Shown piece by piece: positions 12,159 to 20,416 of a stretch of 64,000 bases of DNA. The stretch is taken from assembly GCF_002165255.2 (NCBI RefSeq), contig NZ_CP028561.1, forward strand, positions 620,001 to 684,000, given 5' to 3'. The position numbers and the translations under genes were made by a program. Below the pieces are notes generated by a model. It searched no databases. It worked only from the letters and a program-made list of their open reading frames with translations, and had not been told where the DNA came from. Source of the stretch: Acinetobacter sp. WCHA45. GTDB lineage: Bacteria; Pseudomonadota; Gammaproteobacteria; Pseudomonadales; Moraxellaceae. The stretch's first letter is position 1. Each line of letters starts with the position of its first letter.

Positions 12159-12794
12159 GTGTCGATTCAAGAAATTCGCCATCCGCTTATTCGTCATAAA
12201 CTTGGTTTATTACGCCGTTCAGACATTAGCACAAAGAACTTCCGTGAATTGGCGCAAGAAGTCACGATGCTACTGACTTATGAAGCGACTAAGGATCTAC
12301 CTGTTGTGGATCATGAAATTGATGGTTGGGCAGGTAAAGTTTCGACTCAACGTATCGCAGGCAAGAAAATTACCATTGTTCCTATCTTGCGTGCTGGAAT
12401 TGGTATGCTTGAAGGCGTACTGAGCTTGATCCCAAGTGCCAAAGTGAGTGTATTGGGTTTAGAGCGTGATGAGGCGACTTTAGAGGTTCGTACTTACTAT
12501 AAAAAATTAGTACCTGATGTTGCGAATCGCTTAGCAATGATTATTGATCCAATGCTCGCAACGGGTAATTCACTTATTGCGGCAATTGATGTGCTCAAGG
12601 CAAGTGGTTGTAAAGATATTCGTGTTATGGTTTTGGTTGCTGCACCTGAAGGTGTTGCAAAAGTAGAGGCTGCGCACCCTGACGTACGTATCTATACGGC
12701 ATCAATTGACCAAGGTTTGAATGAGGATGGCTATATCGTTCCAGGTCTTGGTGATGCGGGTGATAAGATTTTTGGTAGTGTTCAAAAAGATTAA
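12159..12794 (+). CDS. upp: Uracil phosphoribosyltransferase
   Basis: The 211-residue cytosolic enzyme converts uracil and PRPP to UMP in pyrimidine salvage. Seen are the N-terminal [12 protein letters not shown], the PRPP-binding loop [11 protein letters not shown], and the uracil-site tail [16 protein letters not shown] chose a GTG start because the protein then aligns with the usual N-terminus ([10 protein letters not shown]) and a TTAGGT ribosome site lies upstream. Longer in-frame starts would run back through the nuo terminator. A single-gene unit with its own promoter and terminator. Confidence 0.95.
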   Translation: MSIQEIRHPLIRHKLGLLRRSDISTKNFRELAQEVTMLLTYEATKDLPVVDHEIDGWAGKVSTQRIAGKKITIVPILRAGIGMLEGVLSLIPSAKVSVLGLERDEATLEVRTYYKKLVPDVANRLAMIIDPMLATGNSLIAAIDVLKASGCKDIRVMVLVAAPEGVAKVEAAHPDVRIYTASIDQGLNEDGYIVPGLGDAGDKIFGSVQKD

Positions 12795-12816
12795 TTTTTG
12801 AAAATATGCTTAAAAC

Positions 12817-12871
12817 AGAGACTTAATCCAACCGTACTGTTTTCAGGGGAGGATTTAAAGTCTCTTTTTTT
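12817..12871 (+). terminator. Intrinsic terminator of upp
   Basis: A long hairpin has arms AGAGACTTAATCC and GGATTTAAAGTCTCT, with a two-base asymmetry, followed by a run of seven T. It lies 22 bases after the upp stop. Confidence 0.8.
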
Positions 12872-12911
12872 ATATACTGAAATACAGTACTTGCAAAATT
12901 AGGTGAATGTC

Positions 12912-13205
12912 ATGAAGAAAGAATTTTATCAGGGAAAAGTTAAACAATATAATCCAGACAAAGGGTTTGGTTTTATTGCAACTGCTGAAGGCGAGATCTT
13001 TTTTCATATTTCAGATTTTCCTGCATCGGAAGGTGAGCCGAAACGAAATGAAAAAGTAAAATTTGTAGCCCTAGAAAATAATGGAAAATTTAAAGCAGTA
13101 CAAATTGAACGAGTAGATCCGAATCCTGCAAAAACTAAAAAAAATAAAATATTGGCTCATAATCAATCGATTACATCAGAATTGTTATCAAACTTTCGAC
13201 GTTAA
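12912..13205 (+). CDS. Small cold-shock-domain protein
   Basis: The 97-residue protein is almost entirely one cold-shock (OB-fold) nucleic-acid-binding domain. RNP1 is KGFGFI and RNP2 is IFFHI, followed by a basic, probably disordered tail (PNPAKTKKNKI). The ATG at 12912 has an AGGTGA ribosome site 5 bases upstream; a GTG at 12903 would sit on that site. The domain is close to the N-terminal domain of the next gene, which suggests a local duplication. Compared with classical 70-residue Csp proteins the sequence is diverged (HISDFP rather than HFSAI), so a cold-induced role should not be assumed. Confidence 0.85.
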   Translation: MKKEFYQGKVKQYNPDKGFGFIATAEGEIFFHISDFPASEGEPKRNEKVKFVALENNGKFKAVQIERVDPNPAKTKKNKILAHNQSITSELLSNFRR

Positions 13206-13268
13206 TCATCTAGATAAAATATGGAGAGAATTTTCTTGATCTCCATATTGATCCATTAGGCTTTGCAA

Positions 13269-13997
13269 ATGAGAAAAGAAAATATGTTTGTTGAAGGTAA
13301 AATTAAAAAATATAATTCAGAAAAAGGGTTTGGCTTTATAGCGCTTGAAGGGCAGGCAGATATCTTCTTTCATATTACAGATTTTCCCACAGCAGGCGGT
13401 GAGCCAAAAGTCGGCGAATTACTTAAATTTCTTATTGTGCAAGATAAAGATAAATTTAAAGCAGCAAATATTGTTCGGTTAGATTTAAAGAGCTCTCATC
13501 CTTCTAGTCATTTTTCCTCTAATTCTGAGATCTCTTCTAATGCAATTTTACCAAATAATCCTCAATCTCGTTCTAAAAAGAGAATGATCGTTACGGTCAT
13601 TGGTTTAATGATTATTGCGGTTTTAGCAGTTCTGGTCTTTAAAAAATATCAGTCTTATCAACAGTCACAAAGGTTAAAAGCAGCGCAGTTGATTGAAGAG
13701 CAAAAGAGGATTGTGGAGGCTCAGCGTCAGGCTTTGGGTGATTTACCTGAAGTAAAGTTATCTGAAAAAACGGAGCAAGCTTTAAAAGCAATACCAACAC
13801 CACCGGTACACCATGATCAAAAACGATTAGAACAGCAAGCTGCCACCGCGCAAACCCAATTTAGTTGTGATGGGCGAACTCACTGTTCTCAAATGCGTTC
13901 GTATGAAGAGGCCGTCTTCTTTTTAAGGAATTGTCCAAATGTGAAAATGGATGGAAATAATGATGGTGAACCATGTGAGCGCCAATTTAGACATTAA
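13269..13997 (+). CDS. Cold-shock domain / transmembrane / Excalibur-domain protein
   Basis: The 242-residue mosaic has an N-terminal cold-shock domain (RNP1 KGFGFI, RNP2 IFFHI, about residues 7-70), a Ser/Asn-rich linker, one membrane helix at about 106-124, a charged Gln-rich helical region, and a C-terminal Excalibur-type module. That module shows two cysteines (SCDGRTHC), a third (RNCP) and the loop MDGNNDGEPCE, which resembles the calcium-binding DxDxDGxxCE motif. By family knowledge the nucleic-acid domain should be cytoplasmic and the Excalibur module periplasmic; this topology is inferred. The chosen ATG has TTAGG 8 bases upstream. Another in-frame ATG lies at 13284. Confidence 0.85.
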   Translation: MRKENMFVEGKIKKYNSEKGFGFIALEGQADIFFHITDFPTAGGEPKVGELLKFLIVQDKDKFKAANIVRLDLKSSHPSSHFSSNSEISSNAILPNNPQSRSKKRMIVTVIGLMIIAVLAVLVFKKYQSYQQSQRLKAAQLIEEQKRIVEAQRQALGDLPEVKLSEKTEQALKAIPTPPVHHDQKRLEQQAATAQTQFSCDGRTHCSQMRSYEEAVFFLRNCPNVKMDGNNDGEPCERQFRH

Positions 13998-14002
13998 AAT
14001 AA

Positions 14003-14026
14003 AAGATCAGGCTTAAACCTGATCTT
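14003..14026 (-). terminator. Hairpin overlapping the end of the LysR gene
   Basis: A perfect 9-bp stem (AAGATCAGG with CCTGATCTT) and a 6-base loop. On the minus strand it is followed by a T-rich tail (TTATTTT). The last codons and the TAA of the LysR-type gene lie inside the hairpin. On the plus strand the tail is not T-rich, so it mainly serves the minus-strand gene. Confidence 0.7.
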
Positions 14027-14897
14027 CACAAAAATGTAAAAAGGCTTTGAGTCCAGGACCTTGGTATTTTTGACGATGTACCAGCATAAACAGGGGACGG
14101 GTGAGTTCCCAGAAAGGTGTATCCAGAATGACCAATTGCCCTTTTTCCTGAAGCGGTTCAATCGCAAGCCGTGATACACAAGTCATCCCCAGACCATTGG
14201 CAACAATTTTCAGGATGGCTTCATTGTGACCGAGGGTTAAACGGATATTGGCATCTGGTAGATCTTGTAAAATCGCATTGTCAAAAACTTCACGTGTGCC
14301 TGAGCCTTCTTCACGTAAAATCCATTCAACCTCATGGAAATCTGCTGGTGTAATTGGGCGATCTAACTTTGCTAGAGGATGATCAGGCGCACAGCAAACT
14401 GCAAGCTCATCATCTCGCCAATGGATACATTGCAATTGAGGCAAATGACACGAACCTTCGATCAAGGCTAAATCAAGCTGAAATTGATTCACTGCTTCAA
14501 TCATTTGGCGAGTATTGCCGACTTGTAATTGAAGATGGGCTTGAGGATGATGCTGTAAAAATTCAGCCATCAGATCAGGCATTAAATAATCACTGATCGT
14601 TAAGGTTGCGCCTAAACGTAAATCAATGCTTTGCAGTTCACCTTTAGCAGCTTGTTCAAAGGATTCGCAGCGACCCAAAATTTCTAAAGCTTGAGGTAAT
14701 AAAAAACGCCCCAAATCATTCAGTTGTAAACGCTTGCCTAAACGGTCAAATAAAGGCGCACCTAAGCCATCTTCTAAATCAGCTAAAGCCATACTTGCTG
14801 CACTTTGTGTCAGTCTGACAGCATCACTCGCTTTGGTTACTGTTCCTTCTTGTGCAACCGCCACGAAAACAGCCAATTGGCGTAAGGTCATGCGCAT
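14013..14897 (-). CDS. finR: LysR-type regulator, FinR/YeiE-like
   Basis: The 294-residue protein has an N-terminal winged helix-turn-helix (LRQLAVFVAVAQEGTVTKAS through SAASMALADLE and LFDRLGKRL) and a periplasmic-binding-protein-like effector domain. The effector domain contains GNTRQMIEAV, ALIEGSCH and ILREEGSGTREVFD, which match the YeiE/FinR group. It is divergent from fpr. In Pseudomonas putida FinR activates fpr in response to redox stress, so the same pairing is inferred here. A TTA-N11-TAA site lies in the shared promoter region. The ATG at 14897 is used; another ATG two codons downstream is possible. Confidence 0.85.
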   Translation of the reverse strand: MRMTLRQLAVFVAVAQEGTVTKASDAVRLTQSAASMALADLEDGLGAPLFDRLGKRLQLNDLGRFLLPQALEILGRCESFEQAAKGELQSIDLRLGATLTISDYLMPDLMAEFLQHHPQAHLQLQVGNTRQMIEAVNQFQLDLALIEGSCHLPQLQCIHWRDDELAVCCAPDHPLAKLDRPITPADFHEVEWILREEGSGTREVFDNAILQDLPDANIRLTLGHNEAILKIVANGLGMTCVSRLAIEPLQEKGQLVILDTPFWELTRPLFMLVHRQKYQGPGLKAFLHFCEDQV

Positions 14898-14931
14898 GTT
14901 AAATAGCCTTAATGTTTTGAGTATCCATCAA

Positions 14932-14948
14932 TTATTCGATCATGCTAA
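14932..14948. promoter_or_regulatory. Candidate LysR box between finR and fpr
   Basis: TTA-N11-TAA in the 84-base divergent intergenic region fits the general T-N11-A rule for LysR-type operators. Only the outer triplets are symmetric, so this is a weak match based on position and spacing. Confidence 0.35.
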
Positions 14949-14981
14949 CATGAGCCTACTGTTTCGTGCCACGTTCAAATC

Positions 14982-15743
14982 ATGTCAATTGAAAAATTTA
15001 GCGTAGAAAAGGTTTTATCTGTACATCGCTGGACCCACAATCTTTTTAGTTTCACCATGACCCGACCTGCTCATTTTAAATTTACAGCAGGGCAGTTTGC
15101 GCGAATTGGTTTAATGGTTGGCGGTGAGCTAGTTGTAAGAGCTTATTCTGTTGTTTCTTCGCCCTTTGATGAAACTTTAGAATTCTTTTCGATTGTTGTT
15201 CCCGATGGTACATTTACGTCAAATTTGCAACACCTTAAAGTTGGTGATGAACTTTATTTAGATAAAATATCTTATGGTTATTTGACTTTGGCTCGGTATC
15301 AACAACCTTTACCGCAAGATCTTTGGCTATTGGGGACTGGTACTGGACTTGCACCATTTCTATGCATGTTACAAGACTTTGAAACTTGGAATAAATATAA
15401 ACATATTCATCTAGTTTATAGCGTTCGCACAGAGTCTGAGTTGGCTTATGTGGAACGTATTGAAGAAATCGCAGCATCATTTGGTGAAGGGCATTCTGGA
15501 TTTAAATTCATTCCAATTGTTACCCGTGATCCTAAAGCCGCATTACATGATCGACTCCCAATTTTAATTGGTAATGGCGAATTAGAAAAAGCAGCAGGAT
15601 TAGCTTTGAACCCTGCCAGTAGTCATGTGATGTTGTGTGGTAATCCTCAGATGGTTGAGGATACAAAAGAGGCACTTAAACAACGAGGTTTAACGATGAA
15701 TCGTCGTGGTGAAGGTAATATTGCAGTAGAGAATTATTGGTAG
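14982..15743 (+). CDS. fpr: Ferredoxin/flavodoxin--NADP+ reductase
   Basis: The 253-residue cytosolic flavoenzyme transfers electrons between NADPH and ferredoxin or flavodoxin and supports Fe-S and oxidative stress repair. Seen are the FAD-binding RAYSVVSSP, the NADP-binding glycine motif GTGTGLAPFL, and the C-terminal MNRRGEGNIAVENYW. Ending in an aromatic residue is typical of bacterial Fpr. It is divergent from the finR-like gene, which probably regulates it. Confidence 0.95.
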   Translation: MSIEKFSVEKVLSVHRWTHNLFSFTMTRPAHFKFTAGQFARIGLMVGGELVVRAYSVVSSPFDETLEFFSIVVPDGTFTSNLQHLKVGDELYLDKISYGYLTLARYQQPLPQDLWLLGTGTGLAPFLCMLQDFETWNKYKHIHLVYSVRTESELAYVERIEEIAASFGEGHSGFKFIPIVTRDPKAALHDRLPILIGNGELEKAAGLALNPASSHVMLCGNPQMVEDTKEALKQRGLTMNRRGEGNIAVENYW

Positions 15744-15752
15744 TCGTATGGT

Positions 15753-15784
15753 ATGGATATGTCTTAATGTACAAACATATCCAT
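15753..15784. repeat. Perfect 10-bp inverted repeat at the convergent fpr junction
   Basis: Arms ATGGATATGT (15753-15762) and ACATATCCAT (15775-15784) with a 12-base loop. One arm includes the final codons of the minus-strand gene that ends at 15764. Neither strand has a T-tract afterwards, so a simple terminator is not proven; a 3'-end stabilising hairpin for both transcripts is possible. Confidence 0.5.
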
Positions 15785-16198
15785 AAATTCACGGATTTCT
15801 TGAATTGCAGTATCGACATCAGTGTTTAGCCATGTCGGTTCAAAAATACCGATATAATGTTCTAAACGGTCTTGAGGAACAACAAGGCGAACAGGGCAAT
15901 CTTCTTCGAGTAGGCGCCAAGGTAAAATAGGCACTTCATTGTCTAAAAAAGGTTGTACATTTCGAATATCGATAATCATTGCATTTACACAATCAGGTAA
16001 AGGCATGACGGAGAATTCTTCAGTACGACGACGGAAGTATTCTAAATCTCCCCACTTTAAGATATAGCTTGGCTTATTAAACTCAATAATTCCTATTAAA
16101 TGTTCATCACGTGTGTGATGTAAAAAACATTGATGAGTAACATCCGTGTCTAAATCAAGAGAAACACTTTGTTGACTATAGGACATAAAGCAAAACAT
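15764..16198 (-). CDS. Conserved hypothetical protein
   Basis: The 144-residue soluble protein has no signal peptide or membrane helix. I do not recognise a named family. The alternating strand/helix pattern (VNAMIIDIRNVQPFL, CPVRLVVPQDRLEHYIGIF) and a C-terminal helix (DTAIQEIREFMDMF) loosely suggest a STAS-like alpha/beta fold; this is only an impression. The ATG at 16198 or the one four codons later (MSYSQQ) may be the start; neither has a clear ribosome site. It is convergent with fpr. Confidence 0.6.
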   Translation of the reverse strand: MFCFMSYSQQSVSLDLDTDVTHQCFLHHTRDEHLIGIIEFNKPSYILKWGDLEYFRRRTEEFSVMPLPDCVNAMIIDIRNVQPFLDNEVPILPWRLLEEDCPVRLVVPQDRLEHYIGIFEPTWLNTDVDTAIQEIREFMDMFVH

Positions 16199-16389
16199 AT
16201 GAGAAACGAAGCCGACTAGTATAGCTTATTTTTAGCGTATTCTAAAACCGACTATATTTTAAACAAAAAAATAAATAAAAAAAGTAGAGTTCTGCAAACA
16301 CTGCAACGATAGTCCGAAGCTTTTTCACACAATGCAACATTGAGTATTGCTAAGATAAAAGCCTAACAAATAAAAGGATGAGGGCTGCT

Positions 16390-16593
16390 ATGATGCATGA
16401 TTTTAGTAAGCCACAACCTCATGTGGCGAGTCGAGAGGAAATTGCAAAGAAAAAGAAACTACCCGTTTATATGTTGATCATTGTGGGGGGGTTCCTAATT
16501 GCACTTCTTGTTTATATGGTCGCGGATCATTCAGCGAATCCAACTGCTCAAGTGATGATATCAAATCTGCAGTCTGTACTTCTGAATGCTTAG
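16390..16593 (+). CDS. Small single-helix membrane protein
   Basis: The 67-residue protein has a polar N-terminus, a basic KKKK patch and one hydrophobic helix (about VYMLIIVGGFLIALLVYMV), then a short polar tail. This predicts a cytoplasmic N-terminus and one inner-membrane span. The ATG at 16390 is preferred because GAGGG sits 6 bases upstream; an ATG at 16378 has its AGG too close. It is followed by a perfect terminator and lies just upstream of the channel gene. Function unknown. Confidence 0.6.
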   Translation: MMHDFSKPQPHVASREEIAKKKKLPVYMLIIVGGFLIALLVYMVADHSANPTAQVMISNLQSVLLNA

Positions 16594-16618
16594 TGGCTTT
16601 GACCAAAACAATTTATCT

Positions 16619-16652
16619 AAAAGCTCATTGATGTGAATCAATGAGCTTTTTT
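16619..16652 (+). terminator. Intrinsic terminator after the small membrane protein
   Basis: A perfect 14-bp stem (AAAAGCTCATTGAT with its complement) has a GTGA loop and ends in a T-run. The A/T symmetry would let it act on both strands. Confidence 0.9.
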
Positions 16653-16814
16653 GCAAAATTATGCGGACTTTTTGTTGTATTAGTGATGCTGTCGATTGAT
16701 TCAAAAATCGACAAAAACTAAGGTGATAAACATTCATAGTTTGTGTGTTTCAACATAAAACAGTGATGGGTGATTTATATCAAGATTTAAAAATACAAGA
16801 TAAGGATAACTCGC

Positions 16815-18377
16815 ATGAATGAATTTTTTAATGATCCCTCGCATCGAGGGGGATTTGATGCCATGTATTACTGGGATCAATTTCATCCAATTTTTGCAGC
16901 AATTTTGATCTTACTGGTGGGTTGGATTATTGCCTTAATCATTGCCGCAGGTGTAAAGCGGCTATTGCAAAAGGTTGGTACCAATCACAAGTTATCTTCG
17001 GTAACTGGTCGTACGCCCAATATTGAAAACTTGGTTTCTAAATTGGTGTTTTGGTTTGTTATGATTCTCGCTGTGGTTGGCTCACTCAATGTTTTAAATA
17101 TTAGTGGTGTAAGTGACCCGTTTAGCAATATGATAGGACGAGTACTTGCTTATATACCAAACTTATTTGCAGCCGTTGCAGTAGGATTTATTGGTTGGAT
17201 TGTGGCGCGTTTGGTACGTGCTGGATTGACCAATGTATTATCTAGAACAGAATTAGATGAGAAGCTAAGCAGTGAAGTTGGTGTTAACGCTTTAAGTAGT
17301 AATATCGCAGAAATTTTTTACTGGTTGGTTTTATTACTATTTCTACCAATTGTGCTGTCTATTTTAGGTTTAACAGGACTGCTGATTCCTGTACAAAACA
17401 TGGTAAACGAAGCGATTGCTTATCTGCCTAATTTGTTTATTGCGGGTGTGATCCTTTTTGTAGGTTATATTCTCGCCAAGATTGTGCGCGGTATTGTCGA
17501 GGGATTAGGTAATAGCTTGGGATTACAAACGCAAGCTGAAAAAGTAGGATTATTTAAAAACTCAAATATATCGAAATTTTTAGGCTCATTTGTGTTTGCA
17601 ATTATTGTCATCACAGCGTTGATTGTGGCATTTGAAGCTTTAGGAATCCAAGCGATTTCTCAACCCGCAACAGCGATGTTGAATGAAATTATGTATGCAA
17701 TTCCACAAATTATTGCAGCTGGTTTAATTCTAATCGTTGCCTATATTGTTTCTCGTTTTGTTGGACGTTTAGTCGCTGAACTTATTTCAGGGGCAGGAAT
17801 TGATGAAATTCCAATGAAGCTTGATTTGCAAAGATTTCTTGGACAAACACGTATTTCTGATCTGATCGGTTATTTGATTGTATTTTTTACCATGTTGTTT
17901 GCAATCTCTGAAGCTGCGAACCGTCTTGGCTTAGAGCAAGTAAGTGTGCTGATTGCGATGTTTATTCAGTTTGGTGCAAATATTTTATTGGGTGCAGTCA
18001 TTTTGGTGATTGGATTCTGGCTCGCCAATGTCGTGGCTAATGTGGTACAACGCGGTGAATACAATAGTTCACGTTGGTTAGCAAACCTAGTTCGTATTTT
18101 AATTATGGGCTTAGTGATTGCGATGGGTCTAAAAGCTATGGGTATTGCGGATTCCATTGTGAATTTGGCTTTTGGTTTGACGCTTGGTTCAGTTGCAGTT
18201 GCTTTTGCCTTGGCATTTGGTTTAGGTGGTCGTCAACCTGCAGAACGCTTATTGACAGGTTTATTAGATAAGGCAGAGAATGAAGCGAAACAGCCAAATC
18301 CGTTAGATAAAGAAATCACACCAAGTCATTCGGTACCACCAATAACACCACCGACCCCACCTTATTCAGATGAATAG
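16815..18377 (+). CDS. Mechanosensitive-channel-type membrane protein with repeated TM units
   Basis: The 520-residue inner-membrane protein has about ten hydrophobic helices arranged as repeats of a two-helix unit. Each unit contains a related stretch (AYIPNLFAAVAVGFIGWIVA, AYLPNLFIAGVILFVGYILA, AIPQIIAAGLILIVAYIVS), which matches the 'conserved TM helix' repeat of CmpX/MscS-type proteins. The C-terminus has a glycine/alanine-rich pore-like helix (LTLGSVAVAFALAFGLGG). A full soluble MscS beta domain is not evident; the tail is short and proline-rich. Role in osmotic or membrane-stress sensing is inferred from the family. Confidence 0.8.
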   Translation: MNEFFNDPSHRGGFDAMYYWDQFHPIFAAILILLVGWIIALIIAAGVKRLLQKVGTNHKLSSVTGRTPNIENLVSKLVFWFVMILAVVGSLNVLNISGVSDPFSNMIGRVLAYIPNLFAAVAVGFIGWIVARLVRAGLTNVLSRTELDEKLSSEVGVNALSSNIAEIFYWLVLLLFLPIVLSILGLTGLLIPVQNMVNEAIAYLPNLFIAGVILFVGYILAKIVRGIVEGLGNSLGLQTQAEKVGLFKNSNISKFLGSFVFAIIVITALIVAFEALGIQAISQPATAMLNEIMYAIPQIIAAGLILIVAYIVSRFVGRLVAELISGAGIDEIPMKLDLQRFLGQTRISDLIGYLIVFFTMLFAISEAANRLGLEQVSVLIAMFIQFGANILLGAVILVIGFWLANVVANVVQRGEYNSSRWLANLVRILIMGLVIAMGLKAMGIADSIVNLAFGLTLGSVAVAFALAFGLGGRQPAERLLTGLLDKAENEAKQPNPLDKEITPSHSVPPITPPTPPYSDE

Positions 18378-18408
18378 TAAAAATAATCTTTGATTTTTTG
18401 AACCAATT

Positions 18409-18436
18409 CGACCACTCTAAGCAGGGTGGTCGTTTT
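18409..18436 (+). terminator. Intrinsic terminator after the channel gene
   Basis: Arms CGACCAC and GTGGTCG across a central loop, followed by TTTTG. It is 31 bases after the stop codon. Confidence 0.7.
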
Positions 18437-18558
18437 GTTTGTATAAGCATTATTGAGTTTTTATCTATATCGTGATTAGGGCATATTTTAGAAAAACGAG
18501 ACCTAAAACTGAATTTTAGGGTACATATGACTGTAGTTTAATAGGATTAATCAAAAAT

Positions 18559-18586
18559 TTGACCTGAAAAGCAATTCATTTATAGA
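18559..18586 (+). promoter_or_regulatory. Predicted promoter of the 59-residue membrane protein
   Basis: A -35 box TTGACC (18559-18564) and a -10 box TATAGA (18581-18586) are separated by 16 bases. They lie 48 bases before the ATG at 18634. Confidence 0.4.
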
Positions 18587-18633
18587 TAAAGTATCAATAG
18601 TCTCTAAATAAAAATTCTATAGAGGAGAGTGAA

Positions 18634-18813
18634 ATGAAGAGGCCAAATCGCGTATTTGCACCGATTATTATTGCAGGTATTACTGTAGGTTTTTTGGCGA
18701 GTGCGTACAAATTTGTTGTTGCGAAATCAAATACGGCTAAAGAAAAACCAATTAAAAATACTCAAAAAGTATCTTCTACAGAAGCTGCTAACTCTTCAGA
18801 TCATCATGCTTAG
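18634..18813 (+). CDS. Small single-helix membrane protein
   Basis: The 59-residue protein begins MKRPNRVFAP, then has one hydrophobic helix (about residues 10-28) and a Lys/Ser-rich tail ending DHHA. The ribosome site AGAGGAGAG lies 4-12 bases ahead of the ATG, which is unusually strong and supports a real gene. Positive-inside charge predicts a short cytoplasmic N-terminus. Function unknown. It ends 35 bases from the convergent YhiN-type gene. Confidence 0.55.
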   Translation: MKRPNRVFAPIIIAGITVGFLASAYKFVVAKSNTAKEKPIKNTQKVSSTEAANSSDHHA

Positions 18814-18848
18814 TGTTATTTAGCAATCGGCTTAATGTGTTAAGTGAA

Positions 18849-20045
18849 CTAAACAAATTGAGCCGCTGCTTGCGCCGAAGACCATGCCCATTGGAAGTTA
18901 TATCCTCCCAAATGACCTGTTACATCGAGTACTTCACCGATAAAATATAAGCCTTTCTGCTTTTTACTTTCCATGGTTTTTGAAGAAACTTCGCTGGTGT
19001 CTACGCCACCTAATGTGACTTCAGCAGTACGATATCCTTCAGTTCCAGATGGTTTAACAGAAAAGGCGTGCAATTGATCAGCAATTTGCTCTAGTTGTAA
19101 ATCGCTAAAATTGCCAATCGCATTTTCACTTTGTTCCGCCCAAATTAGTTGTTGTAGCTCAAGCACGATACTTTTCGCCGTGAATTCACTGAGCAAAGTT
19201 CTGAGCAGAACTTTGGGTTGCGACTTTTTCTTTTCCTTGAAGAATTGAACTAAATCTTGGCTCGGGAAAAAATCAATTTTAAAACTTTCACCCACATGCC
19301 AATAATTTGAGAGCTGTAATGAACTTGGTCCACTTAAGCCTCGATGAGTAAACAACAAAGCTTCAGTAAATTGATGGCGATCGTTGATCAAGGTTGCATC
19401 TAATGCATTACCACTTAAGCGAGTGGTTACCTCTTTAAACTGATCAGAAAAAGTAAAGGGAACAAGACCAGCACGGGTTGGAAATACATGATGTCCGAAC
19501 TGCTTTGCCAGTTCATAGCCAAAACCTGAACCGCCTAATGTTGGAATCGATAAACCACCAGTGGCAACTACTAACGACTCACAGTGATAAGTGCCTTGAT
19601 TGGTTTCAATGATAAAACCTGAATCTGTTTGTGCTGTTATGCTTTGTACTTCGCAATGGGTCTGAATCTGAACTCGTTTCGCTTTATTGCACTCTGCAAG
19701 TAATAGTTCGAGGATTTCTTTTGCGCCTTTGATTGTAAATAGCTGACCGTGTTTACGTTCTTCATATTCAATACCATATTCGCAGACCAAACCAATAAAA
19801 TCCCAGTTGGTGTAACGAGTGAGCGCTGAAATAACAAAGTGTGGATTTTCAGAAATATAATTTGAAGGTTCAACATCTAGGTTGGTAAAGTTACATTTGC
19901 CACCACCAGACATTAGAATCTTTTTACCTACTTTATTGGCTTTTTCTAATACGACAACGGAACGTCCACGTTTACCAGCCTCTGCAGCCAACATCAAGCC
20001 TGATGCACCTGCACCTAAAACAACAACATCAACTTGATGAACCAT
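18849..20045 (-). CDS. YhiN/HI0933-family flavoprotein
   Basis: The 398-residue FAD-dependent oxidoreductase has an N-terminal Rossmann motif (VVVLGAGASGLMLAAEAGKR), then KVGKKILMSGGGKCNFTN, which is diagnostic of the HI0933 family. The C-terminal FAD motif is GLYFIGEVLDVTGHLGGYNF. The E. coli relative is YhiN; the substrate is unknown. It is probably monocistronic. The 371-base region upstream, shared with the next gene, is A/T-rich. Confidence 0.9.
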   Translation of the reverse strand: MVHQVDVVVLGAGASGLMLAAEAGKRGRSVVVLEKANKVGKKILMSGGGKCNFTNLDVEPSNYISENPHFVISALTRYTNWDFIGLVCEYGIEYEERKHGQLFTIKGAKEILELLLAECNKAKRVQIQTHCEVQSITAQTDSGFIIETNQGTYHCESLVVATGGLSIPTLGGSGFGYELAKQFGHHVFPTRAGLVPFTFSDQFKEVTTRLSGNALDATLINDRHQFTEALLFTHRGLSGPSSLQLSNYWHVGESFKIDFFPSQDLVQFFKEKKKSQPKVLLRTLLSEFTAKSIVLELQQLIWAEQSENAIGNFSDLQLEQIADQLHAFSVKPSGTEGYRTAEVTLGGVDTSEVSSKTMESKKQKGLYFIGEVLDVTGHLGGYNFQWAWSSAQAAAQFV

Positions 20046-20416
20046 GAGGATTACTCGGTAGACGAAAAGCGAGCGATTATAAAAGATTTAAGCGAAGTTT
20101 AGTACGCACAATTCATAATGCCCAAATTATTTGTAATCGATATGAAGATCTCTGTGGTTTAGATTATTGGATACAAAAAATGTACAGTTTTTTAAAAATA
20201 ATCTTTAGCCTAATAAAAAATGAGCATGTACTGATGTAAAATAAAATTAAGATTTCAGTCTCTATTTGATATTAAATTTTGATATTTTTCAGATAATTTT
20301 GTTGTTTCTTGAGGCGGTCTGATGTTGTGGGGATGAATATGTAGAGGCATTCTTTTTGTTTTTTTTAATAGCACTCTATAGCCATTCAAAGCTACAAATT
20401 TAATTTGGGGTGCGTT
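20046..20416. other. A/T-rich intergenic region without a gene
   Basis: The 371 bases lie between the divergent YhiN-type gene and the large surface-protein gene. I see no open frame with a ribosome site, no strong hairpin and no riboswitch I recognise. It presumably holds both promoters, including a T-rich stretch near 20350. Confidence 0.5.

Noticed and set aside
20046..20416. Riboswitch upstream of the large surface protein
   Set aside because: I could not find the conserved core of any riboswitch class, including cyclic-di-GMP-I, in this A/T-rich region.
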